Positions 41,018 through 52,293 of a DNA stretch of 64,000 nt are shown here, piece by piece. The notes under the pieces are model-generated. The model had not been told where the DNA came from, made no database searches, and saw nothing but the letters and a program-made list of their open reading frames with translations. This stretch comes from Phytophthora colocasiae (taxonomy: Eukaryota > Oomycota > Peronosporomycetes > Peronosporales > Peronosporaceae), in the NCBI GenBank assembly GCA_018806915.1, contig JAGKQI010000043.1, positions 1,240,001-1,304,000 of the forward strand, given 5' to 3'. Each line of letters opens with the position of its first letter. Position 1 is the stretch's first letter. Position numbers and translations under genes: made by a program.

Positions 41018-41692
41018 CTATACATTCTGCAGGTACTGGGTCTGAGGGACGTTGTTGTCAGCCGGCAGTTCGTTGAAGAATTGCTTGAGGTCGGTCGTGA
41101 AGCTCTTGGCCGTCTTCTTGGCCACGTACGAGAACACCTTGATCTTCTCGTCCATGCCTTGGTACAGGTCAAACTCAGTGCCACCGATAGTTACCGTCTT
41201 GATAGCCTTTCCGCTGCTGGTTAGGGGCGAAACACCACCCAAAGTCTCTAGCCACACCATCAATTCATACTCAGTGTATCCATTGGCGGAAGAGCTGGTG
41301 GACAGGTCATACATCACGTTGGCAGTGACATTGTCGTAGTCCATGTGCGTGAACTCGTACTGGATCGTCGTAGGGATAGAGGTGATGGTCGACAACTGCT
41401 TAGGCTCAAACTTCAGCGCGGCATTGGCGAACGACTTGGCAATCCATGCGTCTCCAGGCCAGTTGAAGCCCGTCTTCCACGACACGGCAGTGCTTGTATT
41501 GCCAATGACTTCCGTGCACTGCCCGCCGTTCTTGTCAATTTCTTGGCCCCAGGCGTTGTTGGAAACGGTGTAGTCGCCCACCACCTTGAGAGCGGTAGGG
41601 CCACAGAAATATTCCTGCGGGTAGGAATGTTGCTGTGCGTTGGTTGAAACCATAGCGGCGACGGCAAATGTAACAGGGAGAAGGAACTTCAT
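41018..41692 (-). pseudogene. Secreted GH12 xyloglucanase-like protein, prematurely stopped
   Basis: Minus strand from the ATG at 41690-41692: 224 residues with a signal peptide (MKFLLPVTFAVAAMVS) and a GH12 beta-jellyroll pattern (VVGDYTVSNNAWG; NVMYDLSTSSS; EYELMVWLETLGG). Glu143 of YELMVWL is the expected catalytic nucleophile. A TAG at 41018-41020 ends the frame at codon 225. Downstream codons stay in phase to a TAA at 40946-40948. The position aligned to the acid/base Glu (about codon 229) lies beyond the stop and is Lys. Oomycete GH12 proteins such as XEG1 degrade xyloglucan in the plant apoplast and are seen by host receptors; a truncated paralogue (XLP1) protects XEG1 as a decoy. This copy cannot be a normal enzyme, but could act as a decoy. 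Confidence 0.8.
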
Positions 41693-41713
41693 GGTGCCAA
41701 GTGATACGAGGAG

Positions 41714-41727
41714 AAATTGAGAATGAA
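41714..41727 (-). promoter_or_regulatory. Oomycete initiator of the GH12 gene
   Basis: The minus strand reads TTCATTCTCAATTT, a near-perfect match to the oomycete Inr, ending about 21 bp before the start codon. It is the clearest core promoter in the window. Confidence 0.7.
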
Positions 41728-41848
41728 GCGACAGAACTCTCGCCCTAAAGCTGACACAGCTCAGCAGAGCAGACGGGCCCATCCCATCCGAAAGAGTCCG
41801 CACGATTGAACCCGCGCATCCGGCTGGTTAAGACCTACTGTACATATA

Positions 41849-42050
41849 CAGTGCACGCCGGAATTATAAACGCACCAGAAAATTGACTTTCCTGAAAACC
41901 ATCTTCAGTGTTTCCAGCCGAACCAACCCTTAGAGACTACTGGACGACAACAGAAAACGTATGCAAAACGGAGAAATGGAAAAGCTGGTGTCGTTCAAGA
42001 GCAATCGGCAAAAAACATGTTTTGGCTCGGGTCAAAAGTATAAACGCACT
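41849..42050 (+). repeat. Left terminal inverted repeat of the Tc1/mariner element
   Basis: About 202 bp. Its reverse complement lies at 43213-43414 with only a few differences. Confidence 0.9.
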
Positions 42051-42180
42051 GGTCAGTTTTTTATTACGGGCGGTAATAAACGAAATATAAGCGGTCTTAT
42101 TGGTAATAAATGAAACAGATGAATAGCGGTTTGAAAAACGTTTCAGATACCACCACTTGTTTTTTTGGGGAGGCGACAAC

Positions 42181-43188
42181 CATGCCTCGCGGCAAGCAGT
42201 TAAGCCAGGAAGAATGCATGAAGATAAACAAGCTGCTAAGAGAGTGAAAAAGCAACAGAGCAGTGGCAAATGAGATTGGACGCAGTGAGACGGCTATAAG
42301 GAACTACTTAAAGCGCGGCAGTGCTTCATTAGTGACCAAGAGAACCGGGAGAAGGCCAAAATTGAATGACCGAGAGTCGAGGCGTGTTGTTTGGCTGGCT
42401 GTAGCGCGAAATCTATCAGCTTCCCAGATATCTAGTCAATTGCCATGCCGTCCTAGTAAGTCTACCGTGCTCCGTGTGCTGCGTAAAAACCGCTACATCA
42501 CATTTGCTAAACGCAAACTCACTCCAACCATCAAGCCTCACCACAAGAAGGCTCAGTGGCTTTTGCGGAACGTTACCGTGGCAAACGCGTATTCTGGCGG
42601 CGCGTGGTGTTCACAGACGAAAAGAAGTTCAATTTGGATGGCCCTGATGGGTTCCGTTACTATTGGCATGACATGCGAGCCGAGCCGAAATACATGTCGA
42701 AGCGGGTGAACGGTGGGGGAAGCGTCATGATTTGGGCAGGGGTGAACTGGTACGGCAACACCGAGATCGTCTTTTTGAAGGGCAAGCAAGGTGCTAGCAA
42801 CTACACTGAAACTCTTCGCAGCAGCTTGCTACCTTACATGAGAGAACTTAAGTCGAATATTGGCGATTTGGACCCAATATTTCAGCACGATAACGCGTCC
42901 ATTCACTCGGCAAGACTCACGAAGGACTTCCTCGCGGTGAATAACATTACTACGCTACCGTGGCCGGCGAAGAGCCCCGATCTCAACATCATAAAGAACG
43001 TTTGGGGACTTCTGGCTCGCAAAGTATATGCAAACGGTCGCCAATTTGAGAGGGCCGCCGATTTGATCAAACAGATCAAGTTAGAGTGGTCTCGAATTGA
43101 TCCAACGTACATTAAAAAGTTAGTTAGTAGTGTTCCTAAGCGACTGGAAGCGACACGGTTGCTAAAAGGCGCGAAGACTCCCTACTAG
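42181..43188 (+). pseudogene. Tc1/mariner transposase, inactivated
   Basis: The ATG at 42181 starts a helix-turn-helix N-terminus (LSQEECMKINKLL), interrupted by TGA at 42246. The second HTH follows (NEIGRSETAIRNYL; a TGRRPKL linker), then a frameshift near 42556-42590. The catalytic part has VVFTDEKKFNLDG (first Asp) and FQHDNASIHSA (second Asp). The third position reads SPDLNIIKNVWG, where family members have a Glu before NVWG; here it is Lys. Three independent lesions make it non-functional. The length would otherwise be normal (about 335 residues). Confidence 0.88.
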
Positions 43189-43212
43189 AGCCCAACCAAT
43201 TTTGGCAAGTAG

Positions 43213-43414
43213 AGTGCGTTTATACTTTTGACCCGAGCCAAAACATGTTTTTTGCCGATTGCTCTTGAACGACACCAGCTTTTCCATTTCTCCGTTTTGC
43301 ATACGTTTTCTGTTGTCGTCTAGTAGTCTCTAAGGGTTGGTTCGGCTGGAAACACTGAAGATGGTTTTCAGGAAAGTCAATTTTCTGGTGCGTTTATAAT
43401 TCCGGCGTGCACTG
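43213..43414 (-). repeat. Right terminal inverted repeat of the Tc1/mariner element
   Basis: Complement of 41849-42050; ends CACTG before TATA. Confidence 0.9.
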
Positions 43415-43458
43415 TATATGTCTACCTGTTTTGAAGGCAACAGCATGTGGCCGAATTT

Positions 43459-43487
43459 CGGTACATTTCGGCCGCCGAAATGTACCG
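43459..43487. repeat. 13-bp-arm palindrome
   Basis: CGGTACATTTCGG, three bases, then the exact complement CCGAAATGTACCG. It lies about 45 bp to the right of the mariner element. Function unknown. Confidence 0.8.
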
Positions 43488-43595
43488 CAAAGTCCGGTCA
43501 TGATTATTCTTTATCATGATTGTTCACAATTGCAGATCCGTCGTGAGGACATGCACTGAAGATGTGTACCGGTATCTGTCCGAACTGTACATGTA

Positions 43596-44177
43596 CCGCA
43601 TCGCTCATGTCCTAACCGAACGGCAGTGTACAGTGAAAAGGGTAGTGTACTGATACAGCAGGTTATAATTAGCATTAAAATACTACATTTTAAACAAAGA
43701 AATATGGACACGACCCCGTGTCCATCCGCACAGAGTTAATAGAGCACGATGTACTCTGGGGCAAGACGATAGCCTCGCCGATTCTGCGCAGATTTTTGTG
43801 ATGTCCTTTTCCTTGATTGCACATCAGCTCGATGCGCTCACGTTGACGTCGCCATGCTTAAATCTGCTTTAGCTTCTTAGTTCGCTCAACTGAATTGTTA
43901 ATTGAGGGGTAGAAATTTGCTATTGCTTTTCCTGTATCGTTGCATCTATCTAAAAATTGAAGAACTTGTAGCTTATGTGTTGAAATGCGCTTGTAGTGTT
44001 TCGACTTTCGTCCTGCTCCGGTGGTGCAATTGACGAAATTTAAAATGAAGTGAACTACGTTTTAGTTGTCTGGTATAGCATTTTAATGCAACGCCATATG
44101 CAAATTTCGTTGTATGTGATTGGCTAATATTCACGTTCGCTTATGACAAAAGTTCGGTTAGGACATGAGCGATGCGG
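43596..44177. mobile_element. TA-flanked MITE
   Basis: 582 bp with perfect 26-bp inverted ends (CCGCATCGCTCATGTCC... at 43596-43621 and its complement at 44152-44177), bordered by TA on both sides (43594-43595, 44178-44179). No coding capacity. The TA duplication points to a Tc1/mariner-type transposase acting in trans. The ends are unlike those of the neighbouring mariner element. Confidence 0.75.
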
Positions 44178-44179
44178 TA

Positions 44180-44949
44180 AGTTTGGAGGAACGAACATGT
44201 AATACATGTACAGTTCACCATCATTCCTCCAGAATAGTATTCTGTATACTCCACCTGAATCCCGCCGTGTTGCGTGAGGCAAAGCTTTACCCGAGACGAC
44301 GGGAGTAGCGTTGCAGTTGGAGAGCGACGAGCAGGAAGGAGGGGAGACGCATTGCTAGTGTTAGGAAATTACTAGGCTGCTTGAGTGTTGGTGACTTGAG
44401 TGCTGCGTTGAAAAATGCGAAGTGAGGTAAAGTTGCACGTGAGATGCTTATTTGGAAGCACAGTCGTGTCGTGGACTGCAGTGTGTGTACTATGTGTCTG
44501 TTAGTTGATTGCTATTATACTGTACATTTCTTCGACAGCTTTTGTTGAGGCTCACAAACTTGAAAAGTAAGATGGAAAGTGTGCTTGATTATTCTGTGGT
44601 TACTCTCTTCCTATCCAACAGCGATATTGCAGAGGCTGGAGAGATGTTGATACACTGTACTGTTGTGGAAAATACACACTGCGATTGCGTTCCACGCAAC
44701 GTGGAGACTGCGCAACGACATTTACTTCGGCAAAATACAAGCGGTGGCGCCAAGTAACTCAAACATTCAGGCTTCCTTTCGAAGCAAAGTATTTACAGCA
44801 CCATCCGCCCGAGCGCATCTAATGCTATTGCCCGAAACCTTTGGCTAAGACTCGTGTCTACCGCCTAAGTTCTGGTGGTGAAGGCACCAACATGTGGCTG
44901 AGAAATACAAACAACACAATAGAGTTGAAAGTAAACAGTGTCGACACCT
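44180..44949. other. Spacer before copia-A2, no gene recognised
   Basis: About 770 bp; the short open frames in it show no family features. Confidence 0.45.
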
Positions 44950-45177
44950 TGTTGGCTTTTAGGCACAGAAGACACAGACAACTGCTCGCCCACTCAGCAC
45001 AATTGGGATTGCGAGAGAACTACGACTGAGCACAGTCTCTGTTATCAGTAGGCTACAGTATACTATAGTAAAGGTAAATATACTGCGACGAGACTCAGCA
45101 TTACCAAGCCAGAATTTACCACTTCAACTGCAAAGAGAGACTTGGAAGACGACAGACTCCAACTGCCGTAGTTCACA
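44950..45177 (-). repeat. Copia-A2 3' LTR
   Basis: 228 bp from TGTTGG to TTCACA. Full-length match to 697-925. Confidence 0.88.
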
Positions 45178-45179
45178 CT

Positions 45180-48100
45180 CCCACTTCGTGTTACAGGGCC
45201 TCATCCGCAGTTTCCACATCGCTAGCCGCGTGCAACGACCCCTTAGTCGGCACTGGCACAACATTGAGGGCTTGACGCAGTTTACAGAACTGCTGTGGGC
45301 GGAGCGGCTTAGTAAAAATGTCTGCCAAGTTATCTTCACTTGGGCAGTACTCCACACGGAATAGCTTGCGTTCCACAAAGTCCCGAACCTTGTGAAATTT
45401 CAAATCCACACTTCGAACTTTGTATCCACTGCTCACTTCTTTCATCACTTTGATTGTAGCTTGGTTGTCCTCGTACAGGACGATTTGCTCTGTCCGTCGG
45501 AGCTTCAACTCTTTGCACAAATTGTGAGTCCACAATGTGGACATGTCATGATCATAGTTGAACACTCAATAGCAGCCACAGACTCAGCACTGCAAGTATC
45601 TTCCGTCTTGATCGACTGCTTCTTACTCTTGTAGGCAAAAGTGCATCCATTGAGCTGAAGAACGTAGCTAGTGTTAGACTCACGATCATCCTTTTCGTTT
45701 CCTAAATCAGCATCAGCATAGGCTACCAATTGTATTCCTCTCGGTATTGTCTTGATCCATACCAAACCATAGTCGCGTGTACCTTGCAGATACCGCAGAA
45801 CACGTTTTGCCATCACTTCATGCTCCTTCGTGAAACAGGTAAGGAATTTGCGGAGTGTTCGCACTGCATTGGCGATATCTGGCCGAGAATAACTCACCAG
45901 CTACTGCAACGATCCAACAATGCATTGATAGTCCATGTCTGGATTGCTATTCACGCATACCACCTCTCTGTCAGGGTCACCACGAAGCCCTTGGTCTGGT
46001 CTGTAGTGTTGGCACAGAGTTGCATTTGCCCATCTTGAACCGTTCAAGAATTCTTCCAATGTATCGTCTGCGATAGACCTGGGATGTGCTTAATTTCCAT
46101 CGATAGTAAGTGATTCACGTTTCCTAGGTCCTTCACTTGAAACTTATTGGCCAGTTCGGTCAACACCAGCTTGGTGATCTCCGCAGACGCTGCAATCACA
46201 ATGTCATCCACGTAGAGAGGAAGAAAGATCGGACTACTGTCAACCCAGCGATAGTAAATGCCTCCATCCATCTTTGACCTCTTAAATCCACACTCCTTTA
46301 AATATTTGTCAAGTGTCTGGTACCACATCCGCGGTGCCTGTTTCAAACCATACAGGCTCCGAAGCAATTTGCACACTCGCCCAGTTCCATCGTCAAAGAA
46401 TTCTGGTTGCTTCATGTAAATCTCTGCATCAATGGGCCCGTTGAGAAAAGCTGTCGCAAAGTCAATGTGACGGCACTCTAAGTTGTAGTGTAGAGCCAGC
46501 AGAAGAATCAATCTTACTACTTCCATACCCACCACCGGAGCGTAAGTCTCTCAGATGTCGATAGCCCCTAATAGTTACCCGGGCTCGATGTCTCTCGACT
46601 TGGCCTTGAGCATTGCGCTTACGCACAAACACCCATCTACTGGTCAACACTTTCCCGTCCTCTGGTTTCTTTACTAGTTCCCATGTTTCATTTCTCAACA
46701 TTTCACTGTTCTCTTTGTTCAGAGCTTCAATCCACTGTTCCGCATCTGGCGCATCCAAAGCTGTTTGCACTGAGACTGGATCCATCACTGCATGCATAGC
46801 CTGGATCACCGGACTCACTGGAAACTCTAATTATAGGCTTTCATGCGGACATTGGGTCTGCGAATTCGTGATGAGCGCTGAAACGATTCTCAAGCACCTA
46901 ACACTTCATCACTATCTTCTTCAAAGACGTCACGATAATCTGAGTCACTTCCATGTTCACTTCCAGACTCATTACCTCCCACTGAGCTTAGATATCTCTC
47001 CCTTGGTTCACCCAAAGCTATAACACCTTCAACTTCCTCTTACACATCTCCATCATCAGCATTCGGCACGTCAACAGAATCTCGCAGCTCCCGTTGAGGC
47101 GTTGAGAGGCTGTTAGGCTCATCAAACCTTCCTCGAGATCGCTGCCTCCATCATCTAGCTGGTCGTACTCAAAGTACTCAACCTGGCCTTGCGGTACATC
47201 TATCAGTGACATCTGAGCATCAGCCAAAGGAACTCTCGCTGGGGACAAGCTCCACGGTTTAGCCACAGGATTCCCCGCACTAACCGGAGACTGCTCTACC
47301 ACACCACTAAGTTGTCCACTACAGTGTGCATTTGCCAGACGTTGACGTTTTGCAGGAGGCACAGCCAACTCATGACGAGTCACTGCTGCCTTTACAGGAA
47401 GTCGAACCAACGGAATCACATCCGGAAGACTGTAATGTCCACGCTGGTACCGATTTGCCAATATATGCTCCACATATGAATCCACGGTCCAGCTCTCATC
47501 AAACTCCACCGAACGTTTCTCATTAATGACTCCATTTCGTAGATTCAAAATGCGAAACCCTTCTGAGTTCTTCGCGAATCCAAGGAAAAGACCCAATTTA
47601 CCAGGATTCTCCAGTTAGTTAGTACGTAGCACCTTAAGCGTGAACTCGTGCACAACACATCCCAACACACGCATGATTCCAACGTATGGCTTGTCACCAA
47701 ATCGTCGCGCGTAAGGTGTGTCATCATCTAGGCCTCGAGATGGACTTACATTTACTACTTCCACCGCAAAAGTGAAAGCTTCACCCCACAACAGATCTGG
47801 CATGTTCGCAGTTGTCAGCAAACTCCGTACGTGTGACACCAAACGCCGTTCGTCTTTTCGACAAGTCCATTTTCCTCAGGGCTGTAAGCATTTGTCCACA
47901 AGAACTCTACTCCGTCCACCCTGAGAAATGCTTTCATCCGTTTTTTACCAGCTCCTTTCCTCGGTCACACGAGAATACTTCGACTCTGTGCCCTTGGGCC
48001 AGCAACCACTTCACGTGGCTCATCGCAACAGTAGTGGCTTTTTCCTTTGCTTTCATCAAGAAATCCCACATATCCGACATCAGCTTCTGGTAACACTCGG

Positions 48101-49574
48101 TAGTTCGTCTTGTTATTGTCTTCTTATACGACATACGCTTGAGTTTCGATGCCCGACATGTCGAGCACTTGTCAGTTGGCTCTGCAGTGTTATCACTATC
48201 CAAGCCCTCAAACCCAGTAGCCGTCTCACGAGAAATCATTTGTCGCAATGCTGGATAATTCAGATGAGCATACCGAAGGTGCCATCTCTCAAGAGCGCTT
48301 GTATTCTGCTTAGCTGCTTGTGAGATAATTTGGACTTCACAATCTCCGGAGGATCCCGCCTGTAGTCGATAGCGACCTCGTTTCTTCTCCAGTCTGAGCT
48401 TCACTTCATTTTTCATCAGGTAGCAGTAGGGTTTTCCGTTATCCCGTTCAAAAGTCATTTTCCACCCATTTTCTTCAAGTAAGTGAGAACTCAACAGGTT
48501 TTCGGTCCAGCAGGCGTATGAACAGTACCAATCAATGTCAAAACTTCCTCTTGGTTTCCGTTTAAATTGGTCACAAGAACTCGCACATCACCAATCAGCC
48601 GTTCTCCTTTCGGTTGACCATCGAAGTCAAGAAAAAGGTGTTCATTATCTCGCTGTGTGTTGTCCAACAAACTCATGTCAGTACAGACATGTACGTCGGT
48701 TGCTGTATCCAGAGCCCACTCCGTCATTCCAGACTTTCGAGAACGAGTACCAACAGCAGTAGCACCAATCTTGCGCACTGTCAATGCATCAACACTATTC
48801 TTTCCACCTTTATCTTCACCTCCTTGCTTGTTCTGCCAACGCTTAGCTTCCATACCCGCAGATTGTTTCTGGTTTTGGTTTTGAGATTTATCATCGGATT
48901 TCTCGTTTGGGCAGTTAGGCCGAATGTGGCCCTGCTTACCGCACTTCCAGCAAACAACTTTCTTGGTTTTACCAGAATTTCCATCCTTGTTCATCTGCTT
49001 TGCCTTGTATCTCCCTCGGTGCTTCTTCTTGCTATTTCCTCCACTATCAGCTCCAGAATTCGTCTTTTGCTTACTAGTAGATCCAATCGCCCTAGGAGCA
49101 TCCGCGACATTCTCGTCCAGAGCCTCCTCCGCAAGGAGAGCATGCATCACTTGCGAGGATGTGGGTGGCATCAGTTGAGTTCTGGGTAAGGCAAGTGCAG
49201 CGTAGTGGCGTGAGAACTGACGCACAACGTCTCGGTGTGTCCGAGTCACATTGGCCAGAAGATTTCAGCAAACCCTTCGTCACTTATCACTTTGCCATGA
49301 TGTGAAAGTTCTCTACGCTTCAACTGGATATCTCGAAGCCAATCGGCCATTTCCAAATCACGATTGTACTTGCTCGAGTATAGCTGTTCACGAGCGAAAA
49401 TGTAGTTCGCATACTCTCGCTTGGTCTGCGTGTTCTCAAAGCGAACCCACATACCCTTCGCAGAAACCTCATGACATGTTAACTCAGCGTCTACCTCAGG
49501 GACGCCACGTAAAATTGCCTCTCGAGCAGCATTATCCCGTGCATCAAAAATCAGCTTGCAGGTTTACATCGTAG
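45180..49574 (-). pseudogene. Copia-A2 gag tail and pol, heavily broken
   Basis: Read right to left. The gag tail (49574-49246) and the next frame (49249-48491) carry the zinc knuckle CWKCGKQGHIRPNC and the protease motif ALDTATDVHV. Integrase follows, with ERWHLRYAHLNY, CSTC and a DRGKE block (48494-47934, then 47842-47018 in other frames). RT is at about 46818-46044, with FVRKRNAQG, AFLNGPIDAE, YGLKQAPRMWY and catalytic YVDDI. RNase H is at 45897-45191, with YADADLG, QATIKVMKE and a LADIFTKPL end. At least six frame changes or stops separate these parts. Confidence 0.88.
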
Positions 49575-50113
49575 AGTGGACGTATCTCCGCACCGTCAAT
49601 CAAACTCCACAAACCTAAGCGAGTCAAATACGTCTTCAGCTGCACGGCATACAAATCAAAACTGCTCTTCCTTACAGGAGGTTTGTTCGAGATGTCCTTA
49701 ATTCCGCCTCCACCACCTCCAACGGGGCGACCAATATGAGTACTGGTTGCTCCTGAGCCATACATACCAGTAGGAAATCCGTAACTGTGTGCCATTCCAG
49801 TACCAGGCAATGTTGTAAAAGACGGTATGGCGGTGGCACTTACCCCAGACATAGAAGTTTGAGTCTCCATTGCTACGGGTAGTGCTATCGTTGCTTGTCC
49901 ACCGGTCATCACACTTGAAAACGTAAATCCACCGGACATGTTGCTCCCAGTAGTACCAAACACTCCAGTAGAAGCTACCGATGTAGATGTTACGGGTATT
50001 CCAACACTAGCCGAACTCGATACATTTGGTCCAACGCTTCCAGCAGCCATTGTCTCCACCACCGAGGTGTTACTAGCTGACGAAGCAGCAGTACTTGTTT
50101 GTGGTGTCGCCAT
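49544..50113 (-). pseudogene. Copia-A2 gag N-terminal part
   Basis: 189 codons from the ATG at 50111-50113: Ser/Thr/Gly-rich, then a poly-Gly run and the SSFDLYAVQLKTYLTRLGLW block typical of copia gag. The frame ends at 49544, and the following gag part is in another frame. It is nearly the same as the product at 206-629 and identical in its first part to the repeat at 51229-51852. Confidence 0.8.
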
Positions 50114-50351
50114 AGCGAAGGCAACACTGAAGCCTGAGAGTGTTAGTTCTCACGGTCTTCGACGCTTGGGCTCAGTACCTGTTGGTTTTTAGGCACAGAA
50201 GACAAAGACAACTGCTCGCCCACTCAGCGCAATTGGGATTGCGAGAGAACTACGACTGAGCGCAGTCTCTGTAATCAGTAGGCTACAGTATGCAATGGAC
50301 GCCTACCATATTAAGCATACACACCCGACATATTTGCAGCAGATATGTCGG
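49728..50351. repeat. 624-bp direct repeat, copy 1
   Basis: Apparently identical to 51229-51852 (offset 1501). Covers the gag N-terminus, leader and partial LTR of copia-A2 and ends inside a CCCGACATAT/ATATGTCGGG hairpin. Confidence 0.9.
50180..50297 (-). repeat. Copia-A2 partial 5' LTR
   Basis: Begins TGTTGG; matches the LTR at 44950 for about 115 bp and then diverges. A 10-bp-arm hairpin (50324-50352) follows. Confidence 0.8.
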
Positions 50352-50656
50352 GCTTAAAAAAGATATATGGCGGCTTACCTGTCTAGAGCGCCGTCGCAAA
50401 TGCCATAGACCTTGGGGTTGTTTCCTGGAATTTTGCCCCCTAAGTTCATACAATCGTTTCAGTAACTAGAAATGTACTTGGGAACACTTTGACACGGACA
50501 GTGAAGGGTCTCACATTCAAACTCGCACACTTCTAAATTTGCGAGTTTTGATTAAGATCGAGCCCGAGGACACGGACGCTCTGCTGGTTCTGGTGTGGGT
50601 TTCCTCCTACAGGAGAAGAGCTGCGTGAGGTAAGGCGGGTGGTCCTTGAGGTACTG

Positions 50657-51218
50657 ATGGCAGAGGAGTGGAAGATCGCCATGAGGATCCGGCACTACCT
50701 GACAGCCGATTGCCTTGACCCGTCGAGGCAGTCTGCCTGGATGGTCTTGTACCGATACGGCAACGACGAAAACTTTTTAAACACTACCAGTTTGACACGG
50801 TGAGCGTCTGCTTCTTGTGATAAACTAACATGCATTATCTAATGTCGCACTACAGAACGGCGTTCGAAGACCTCCTATATCGCTTCAGAAGGTTCTATTC
50901 TATCCCGAACAACGTGGTCCGAGGTCGACCACTCAAACGTCGATACCACCACCAGATCCTAGGTCTGGTTTTGAGTTTTTACGTGGGATCGATGAAGCAA
51001 AGCACGCTGTGCTGTTCGGCGTCCCTCCAAGCACGCTTTCGCGAACTCTACTTCGGGCTGAGTTAGCCCTGTCCTCGGCTTTAACGGGCTACGCACCTGC
51101 ACGGATCTCATGGCCGTCACCTGACCGCCACGTCGAGCTGTCGAGGCTGGTAGAAACCAGAGAACCTCTTCTAAAGTACACATTTAGGTTTATCGACGAA
51201 AAGAACTTTCAGAAACGC
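50657..51218 (+). pseudogene. HARBI1-like DDE transposase/nuclease fragment with an intron
   Basis: Exon 1 from the ATG at 50657 to 50799 (MAEEWKIAMRIRHYL) joins, in frame, to an exon from 50856, with GTGAGC...CTACAG intron ends (56 bp). The product reads TAFEDLLYRFRRFY, RGRPLKRRYHHQ and LVLSFYVGS. After a one-base frame break near 51005-51015 it continues GVPPSTLSRTLLRAELAL and ISWPSPDRHVELS, then a FRFIDEKN block. The last matches the region of the first catalytic Asp in PIF/Harbinger-like nucleases (usually FIDGKN). The gene is cut off at about 51218 by the second copia-A2 repeat, so the catalytic core is lost. Confidence 0.6.
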
Positions 51219-51228
51219 TCAAACAATA

Positions 51229-51852
51229 CGACCAATATGAGTACTGGTTGCTCCTGAGCCATACATACCAGTAGGAAATCCGTAACTGTGTGCCATTCCA
51301 GTACCAGGCAATGTTGTAAAAGACGGTATGGCGGTGGCACTTACCCCAGACATAGAAGTTTGAGTCTCCATTGCTACGGGTAGTGCTATCGTTGCTTGTC
51401 CACCGGTCATCACACTTGAAAACGTAAATCCACCGGACATGTTGCTCCCAGTAGTACCAAACACTCCAGTAGAAGCTACCGATGTAGATGTTACGGGTAT
51501 TCCAACACTAGCCGAACTCGATACATTTGGTCCAACGCTTCCAGCAGCCATTGTCTCCACCACCGAGGTGTTACTAGCTGACGAAGCAGCAGTACTTGTT
51601 TGTGGTGTCGCCATAGCGAAGGCAACACTGAAGCCTGAGAGTGTTAGTTCTCACGGTCTTCGACGCTTGGGCTCAGTACCTGTTGGTTTTTAGGCACAGA
51701 AGACAAAGACAACTGCTCGCCCACTCAGCGCAATTGGGATTGCGAGAGAACTACGACTGAGCGCAGTCTCTGTAATCAGTAGGCTACAGTATGCAATGGA
51801 CGCCTACCATATTAAGCATACACACCCGACATATTTGCAGCAGATATGTCGG
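51229..51852. repeat. 624-bp direct repeat, copy 2
   Basis: Second copy of 49728-50351, inserted directly after the HARBI1-like fragment. It encodes the same gag N-terminus on the minus strand (51614-51229). The right break is one base short of the end of the hairpin arm. Confidence 0.9.
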
Positions 51853-52293
51853 ATCTTATGGCGTCGGAAGGCATAAATATCGTGTCAATAGAATTCCATA
51901 CCGTAGCCATCTTAACGGTTGTACGTGATACTTTGTATAATTTATGATGATCATCACTCCTTGTATGCATCCGTCACTCTTCAACGGCATATATCTTCCG
52001 ACAGCCAGAAGTTGATCACTTCGAAATTTGCAGAGACGCCGCAAAGGCGAAAGGTTCGTGGTGCAACCTGTTTGATCCTCAATACTGTATACTAACTGAC
52101 TCTGCTGTAAGGCGAATCGTGCGTATAGTGCACTCGTCAAGCCACTGGAGGTCGCACTCCATTTACGACACTTCCAGCGACGTAAACTCGCCACCCAACA
52201 TTCCGTCGTCTGAACGCCACGATTCCTGGAGTACCTGCAGTGAAAATGGGGCGCAAACATCCTTCCTTGGGAGTGGAGCAAGCCCTAATTTGA
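51853..52293. other. Spacer, no gene recognised
   Basis: About 440 bp. Short open frames only. Confidence 0.4.

Larger units (their letters stand above)
41849..43414 (+). mobile_element. Tc1/mariner transposon with long terminal inverted repeats
   Basis: 1566 bp, starting CAGTGCACGCCGG and ending in its complement, flanked by TA. The inverted repeats are about 202 bp (41849-42050 and 43213-43414) and nearly identical. The single gene inside is a DD34E-type transposase on the plus strand, inactivated. Confidence 0.92.
44950..50297 (-). mobile_element. Copia-A2: Ty1/copia retrotransposon, 5' LTR truncated
   Basis: Minus-strand element. The 3' LTR is 44950-45177, preceded on the coding side by the purine-rich GAAGTGGGAG. 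Gag-pol occupies 45180-50113. The 5' LTR begins at 50180 but breaks off near 50297, after about 118 bp, followed by unrelated sequence. The order gag-protease-integrase-RT-RNase H is that of Ty1/copia. Same family as copia-A1 at 1-925; unlike copia-B. Confidence 0.9.

Noticed and set aside
44509..44848. Small genes between the MITE and copia-A2
   Set aside because: Overlapping short frames without motifs, start context or codon signal.
48614..49189. Plus-strand open frame of 191 codons
   Set aside because: It is antisense to the copia-A2 gag knuckle/protease region.
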